This document shows, piece after piece, positions 32,167-34,979 of a DNA stretch of 34,979 bases; within the stretch, counting starts at the first letter, position 1; the number at the start of each line of letters is the position of its first letter. The notes under the pieces are model-generated. The model had not been told where the DNA came from and did not search any database. It saw nothing but the letters and a program-made list of their open reading frames with translations. The stretch is from Lachnospiraceae bacterium. GTDB lineage: Bacteria; Bacillota; Clostridia; Lachnospirales; Lachnospiraceae. The stretch covers positions 1 to 34,979 of the forward strand of contig JABZIZ010000022.1 in NCBI GenBank assembly GCA_015258065.1, in the 5' to 3' direction. The translations under genes and the position numbers were made by a program.

Positions 32167-32817
32167 TCACAGCGTATGAAAGTACCTTTGAATATCCTTA
32201 TCTTTCCCGATGATATACAGGCTTTCCCCTTCGCTAAAACGATAATCCGAATCCAGGGAAACATTGACTGCATCCTTACTTTTTACCGCGATGATATTGA
32301 CCTTGAAATTTTTTCGGACATCGATTTCACCGATGGATTTGCCCGCCCAGTCCTTTGGCATCTCAATTTCAAATACGGCAAAATCTTTGCTGACCTGAAT
32401 ATAATCCAGCACATTCTCCGAACTCCACTGGATGGCGGTTAGATTCCCCATGGATTTTTCGGGATAAACAACGGCATCCGCACCGTTTCTAAGCAAAAAA
32501 TTCTCTTCATGATCTCTGGCCGCCCGCGCAACCACTTTTTTTGCGCCCAGTTCTTTTAAGTAAGAAGTCGTTTCCAAGGAAGCCAGAAAATCATTGCCAA
32601 TCGCCACAATGCACACATCAAAATTGGCGACACCCAAAGATCCCAAAAACTTCTGATTGGTCGCATCCCCGATTTCCGCATTCGTCACATAAGGGAGCGC
32701 AACCTTGACTCTTTCTTCATTGCTGTCCACTCCCAGCACCTGAATATGCACTTCTTGTAGCTTTTTGGCAATGTGTAAACCGAACCGTCCCAAACCAATA
32801 ATCAATATCTGTTTCAT
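32167..32817 (-). CDS. ktrA: Potassium uptake regulatory subunit KtrA (TrkA family)
   Basis: This 216-residue cytosolic protein gates the KtrB channel. An N-terminal RCK domain has a Rossmann fold for ATP/NAD (IIGLGRFGLHIAKKL, then VDSNEERV with the acidic ribose ligand). The C-terminal RCK_C domain (about 135-216) may bind c-di-AMP, as in Gram-positive relatives (family knowledge, not visible here). In rings of eight it sits on a KtrB dimer. The start has AGGAG six bases upstream. It lies 46 bases after ktrB, a gap made mostly of a duplicated copy of the ktrB end. Confidence 0.93.
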   Translation of the reverse strand: MKQILIIGLGRFGLHIAKKLQEVHIQVLGVDSNEERVKVALPYVTNAEIGDATNQKFLGSLGVANFDVCIVAIGNDFLASLETTSYLKELGAKKVVARAARDHEENFLLRNGADAVVYPEKSMGNLTAIQWSSENVLDYIQVSKDFAVFEIEMPKDWAGKSIGEIDVRKNFKVNIIAVKSKDAVNVSLDSDYRFSEGESLYIIGKDKDIQRYFHTL

Positions 32818-32827
32818 CTCTGACTCC

Positions 32828-32901
32828 TATCCTACATTTACCTTTTCTTCTACCAGTCTTCCCCTATCCTACATTTACCTTTTCTTCCACCAGGCTGCCC
32901 C
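32828..32901 (-). repeat. 37-bp tandem duplication across the ktrB stop codon
   Basis: Bases 32865-32901 (the last codons of ktrB) and 32828-32864 (after the stop) are the same 37-base unit with three mismatches; the 23 bases nearest ktrA within each unit are identical. The second copy carries the ktrB-like tail as non-coding DNA and ends next to the ktrA ribosome binding site. Confidence 0.93.
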
Positions 32902-34186
32902 TATCCGGATTGGCATTGGGAAAGACGGCATAAATCAAACAAAGTCCGCCCACTCTCCCGATGTACATCAGCGCGATTAACAGGAGATGAGAAACGGGGC
33001 GAAGGGATGGTGTGATCCCTAGGGTGAGCCCTACGGTTGCAATGGCGCTGGCAGTTTCGTAACAGGCACTTAACAGCGGAACTTTTTCATACAAACTGAT
33101 AAACATGCCGGATAACATACATACGCTCAAATACATAAAAGCGATCGTGGTCGCATTGCGAATAACATCCCCGGGTATGGTCCTTCCAAAGGCTTCCGTC
33201 CGTAAACTGTTCTTAAAGATGGCAACGGAAGTGAGCAGCAGCACACTCATCGTGGTGATTTTCATCCCGCCGCCGGTACTGCCGGGCGCCGCTCCCACCA
33301 GCATCAACAGGATCTGCAAGAAAAGTCCGCTGTCGGAAAACTTCGTAAAGTCTACCGTATTAAACCCTGCCGTTCTCGGGGTGACTGCAGTAAAGAAAGA
33401 AGCAAGGATCCGTTCCGGAAACGACCTTCCCCGAAACTCCACAAAAAAATAGAAGAGAGCCGGAAGAAGAACGAGGAGGATCGTTGCAGAAAGAATCATC
33501 TTACTCTGTAAGCGGTAACGATGAAAATCCAACCTCTTTTCCGCCATATCCTTCCATGTCAGAAATCCCAAACCACCAAGCAGAATCAAACTCATGATAC
33601 TGAAATTAACAACGGGATTTCCCACATAATCGGTGAGAGAGGAAAAAGGCTCCTTTACCCCCATGAGATCAAAACCGGCATTACAAAAAGCGGACACCGA
33701 ATGAAAAATCGCATACCAAATCCCCCGCCGGAGACCAAATTCAGGAATAAACTGCGTCGCCAGGAGGCCGGCGAACAACAGCTCAATCATCCCGGTCCAC
33801 TTCAGAAGAAAAATCAACATTTTCAGAATTTCGCCTTGCGAGCTAATGGAGATGGAATTGGCAAGGGTTTTTCTTTGCGCGTATCCAATTTGTTTGCCCG
33901 ACAAAACAAAGAGGGAGGTCACTGTGACAACAACGCCCAGCCCGCCGATCTGTATCAATATCAGTATAATCACCTGTCCAAAAAAAGACCAGTGCGTGGC
34001 GGTGTCATATACAATCAAGCCGGTTACGCAGGAAGCGGAGGTGGAAGTAAAGAGCGCCTCCAGAAAGGGCGTATAGAGATGGGTTCTGCTGGAGATCGGC
34101 AGCATGAGTAAGAAAGCGCCCATCAAAATCAAGGCTGCAAAGCCCAAAATAATCGTTTGAAAATAGTTGATTTGAAAACGTCCCAT
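32864..34186 (-). CDS. ktrB: Potassium channel/transporter subunit KtrB (TrkH family)
   Basis: This is the membrane subunit of Ktr potassium uptake. Its four pore repeats each show the conserved selectivity glycine: SASCVTGLIV, SAFCNAGFDL, TPRTAGFNTV and ASAIATVGLTLG. The membrane gate loop in the third repeat reads GAAPGSTGGGMK. At 440 residues it has the length of KtrB rather than the longer TrkH. I choose ATG 34186. AGGAG lies 11 bases upstream, and a TATAAT at 34228-34223 would place the transcription start downstream of the earlier TTG (34255). It is the first gene of the ktrBA pair. Confidence 0.93.
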   Translation of the reverse strand: MGRFQINYFQTIILGFAALILMGAFLLMLPISSRTHLYTPFLEALFTSTSASCVTGLIVYDTATHWSFFGQVIILILIQIGGLGVVVTVTSLFVLSGKQIGYAQRKTLANSISISSQGEILKMLIFLLKWTGMIELLFAGLLATQFIPEFGLRRGIWYAIFHSVSAFCNAGFDLMGVKEPFSSLTDYVGNPVVNFSIMSLILLGGLGFLTWKDMAEKRLDFHRYRLQSKMILSATILLVLLPALFYFFVEFRGRSFPERILASFFTAVTPRTAGFNTVDFTKFSDSGLFLQILLMLVGAAPGSTGGGMKITTMSVLLLTSVAIFKNSLRTEAFGRTIPGDVIRNATTIAFMYLSVCMLSGMFISLYEKVPLLSACYETASAIATVGLTLGITPSLRPVSHLLLIALMYIGRVGGLCLIYAVFPNANPDRGSLVEEKVNVG

Positions 34187-34222
34187 TCCTACGCTGTCTC
34201 CTATTGATCTGCAAACAAATTG

Positions 34223-34228
34223 ATTATA
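34223..34228 (-). promoter_or_regulatory. -10 box of a likely ktrBA promoter
   Basis: A perfect TATAAT on the minus strand lies about 37 bases upstream of the ktrB ATG, preceded by GTGTG. I cannot find a convincing -35 at 16-18 bases, so the promoter may depend on an activator. Confidence 0.45.
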
Positions 34229-34343
34229 CACACTTTCCAAACCAACGGGAAGCAAAGAATTTGGTTTCTAGCCCGTTGCGCTTGCTCTTTTTTTCCAGAC
34301 ACTTCCTTTGCGCATCTCCCCTCGTTTGCATTCGTCTCTCTGT

Positions 34344-34979
34344 CTAGCACTCGCATCCGTAGGCGTTCTTCAAATCCACTTCATTTTCTACAATCGCACA
34401 AATGGCTGCTTCCAGTCCTCTTACCATATCTAAAAGCGGTAACGAGGGCAGGTTTTTCTGATTCTTTGTCTGCTCCGGGAGATAGGGAACATGAATGAAA
34501 CCCGCTTTCACTGCCTGTCTTTTTTCTTCACCATCATTTAGCAAGCAGGAGTCTTTGTATTGTAAATGACCGTTTCCCACCTGGCAATCATTTTTATTCA
34601 AAAAATACAAAACCCCGTACATCAGGTGATTGCAAACATAAGTACCCGCAGAGTTGGACAAGGAAGAAGGCAGTCCTTCCCTTCTGATCGCTTCCACCAT
34701 GGCTTTCACCGGGAGCGTGGAAAAGTAAGCGTTTGCCCCGTCAGGAAAAATAGGTTCATCTACCGGTTGATTCCCTTCGTTATCCGGAATCCTCGCATCA
34801 TCGATATTGATGGCGACTCTCTCCGGTGTGATCCCCTCTCGTCCTCCCGCCTGTCCGATCGAAAGAACAAAGTCAGGCTTCTCCTTCTCGATCGCTTCCG
34901 TCACGACCTGTATCGACTTTCTAAAGACAGTCGGCACCTCGATCTTCACCACTTCCAGGTTTCCCAGCCTGTCCTTCAC
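34344..34979 (-). CDS. pcp: Pyroglutamyl-peptidase I, N-terminus cut by the window edge
   Basis: This cysteine peptidase (family C15) removes N-terminal pyroglutamate from peptides. The catalytic triad is visible: the glutamate in GGREGITPERVAIN, the cysteine in GTYVCNHLMY and the histidine in AGFIHVPYLPEQ. Compared with the usual form of about 215 residues, the opening segment (the MKxLVTGFxPFGG part) is missing here. The readable frame starts at about the EVVKIEVPTVF strand and remains open to the window edge, so the gene is partial, not broken. Between the catalytic Cys and His it has a slightly longer polar loop (NKNDCQVGNGHLQYKDS) than I expect. I found no clear terminator in the following 88 bases. 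Confidence 0.93.
   Translation of the reverse strand: MKDRLGNLEVVKIEVPTVFRKSIQVVTEAIEKEKPDFVLSIGQAGGREGITPERVAINIDDARIPDNEGNQPVDEPIFPDGANAYFSTLPVKAMVEAIRREGLPSSLSNSAGTYVCNHLMYGVLYFLNKNDCQVGNGHLQYKDSCLLNDGEEKRQAVKAGFIHVPYLPEQTKNQKNLPSLPLLDMVRGLEAAICAIVENEVDLKNAYGCEC

Overview
The window reads as chromosomal DNA of an anaerobic Gram-positive clostridium, most probably a member of the Lachnospiraceae. This is inferred from an anaerobic sulfite reductase (asrABC), a class B sortase, a DUF6465-type small protein, lipoprotein signal peptides, strong AGGAGG-type ribosome binding sites and a PolA with a degenerate proofreading domain. Coding density is high. I see no tRNA, rRNA, CRISPR array or intact insertion sequence.

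Most of the left 20 kb is one co-directional minus-strand run. Reading in the direction of transcription from a promoter near 20.35 kb: small membrane zinc-finger protein, polA, coaE, a large FtsA-like actin-fold protein, a YycJ-like metallo-beta-lactamase protein, an ACT protein (UPF0237) and its usual partner UPF0210. Then comes a five-gene envelope cluster: two MalF/MalG-type permeases, a HlyD-like adaptor, a MacB/FtsX-like membrane protein with a Gly/Thr/Ser-rich linker, and a lipoprotein joining a propeller-like half to a solute-binding half. Then asd, topB and a left-handed beta-helix protein. Most junctions overlap by 1-17 bases or are under 100 bases. The run ends at a hairpin terminator (61-94). 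Immediately behind it, bases 60 down to 1 look like the 5' end of a class C group II intron that runs out of the window.

From 20.4 to 27.3 kb, still on the minus strand, are a DUF6465 protein with its own promoter and terminator, a phosphoribosyltransferase-like protein, asrC, asrB and asrA, and an FecB/FecCD/FecE-type ABC importer. The importer and asr genes look like one transcript (binding protein, permease, ATPase, asrA, asrB, asrC). This links uptake of an iron-type ligand to an enzyme rich in Fe-S clusters and siroheme.

From 27.3 to 29.1 kb are a CAP-domain lipoprotein and a class B sortase. Each has its own sigma-A-like promoter with an inverted repeat next to or inside it. From 29.3 to 32.0 kb the plus strand carries the shikimate genes aroF (type I-beta DAHP synthase) and aroA (EPSP synthase), then a stand-alone PilZ protein. 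The right end (minus strand) holds the potassium uptake pair ktrB-ktrA, with a 37-bp tandem duplication across the ktrB stop codon, and a pyroglutamyl peptidase cut by the window edge.

The parts that best merit a second look are the hybrid permease/HlyD/MacB-like/propeller-lipoprotein cluster (4.06-11.98 kb), the intron end at the left edge, the FtsA-like protein with a roughly 320-residue extra C-terminal region, the Fec-type importer joined to asrABC, and the ktrB duplication.
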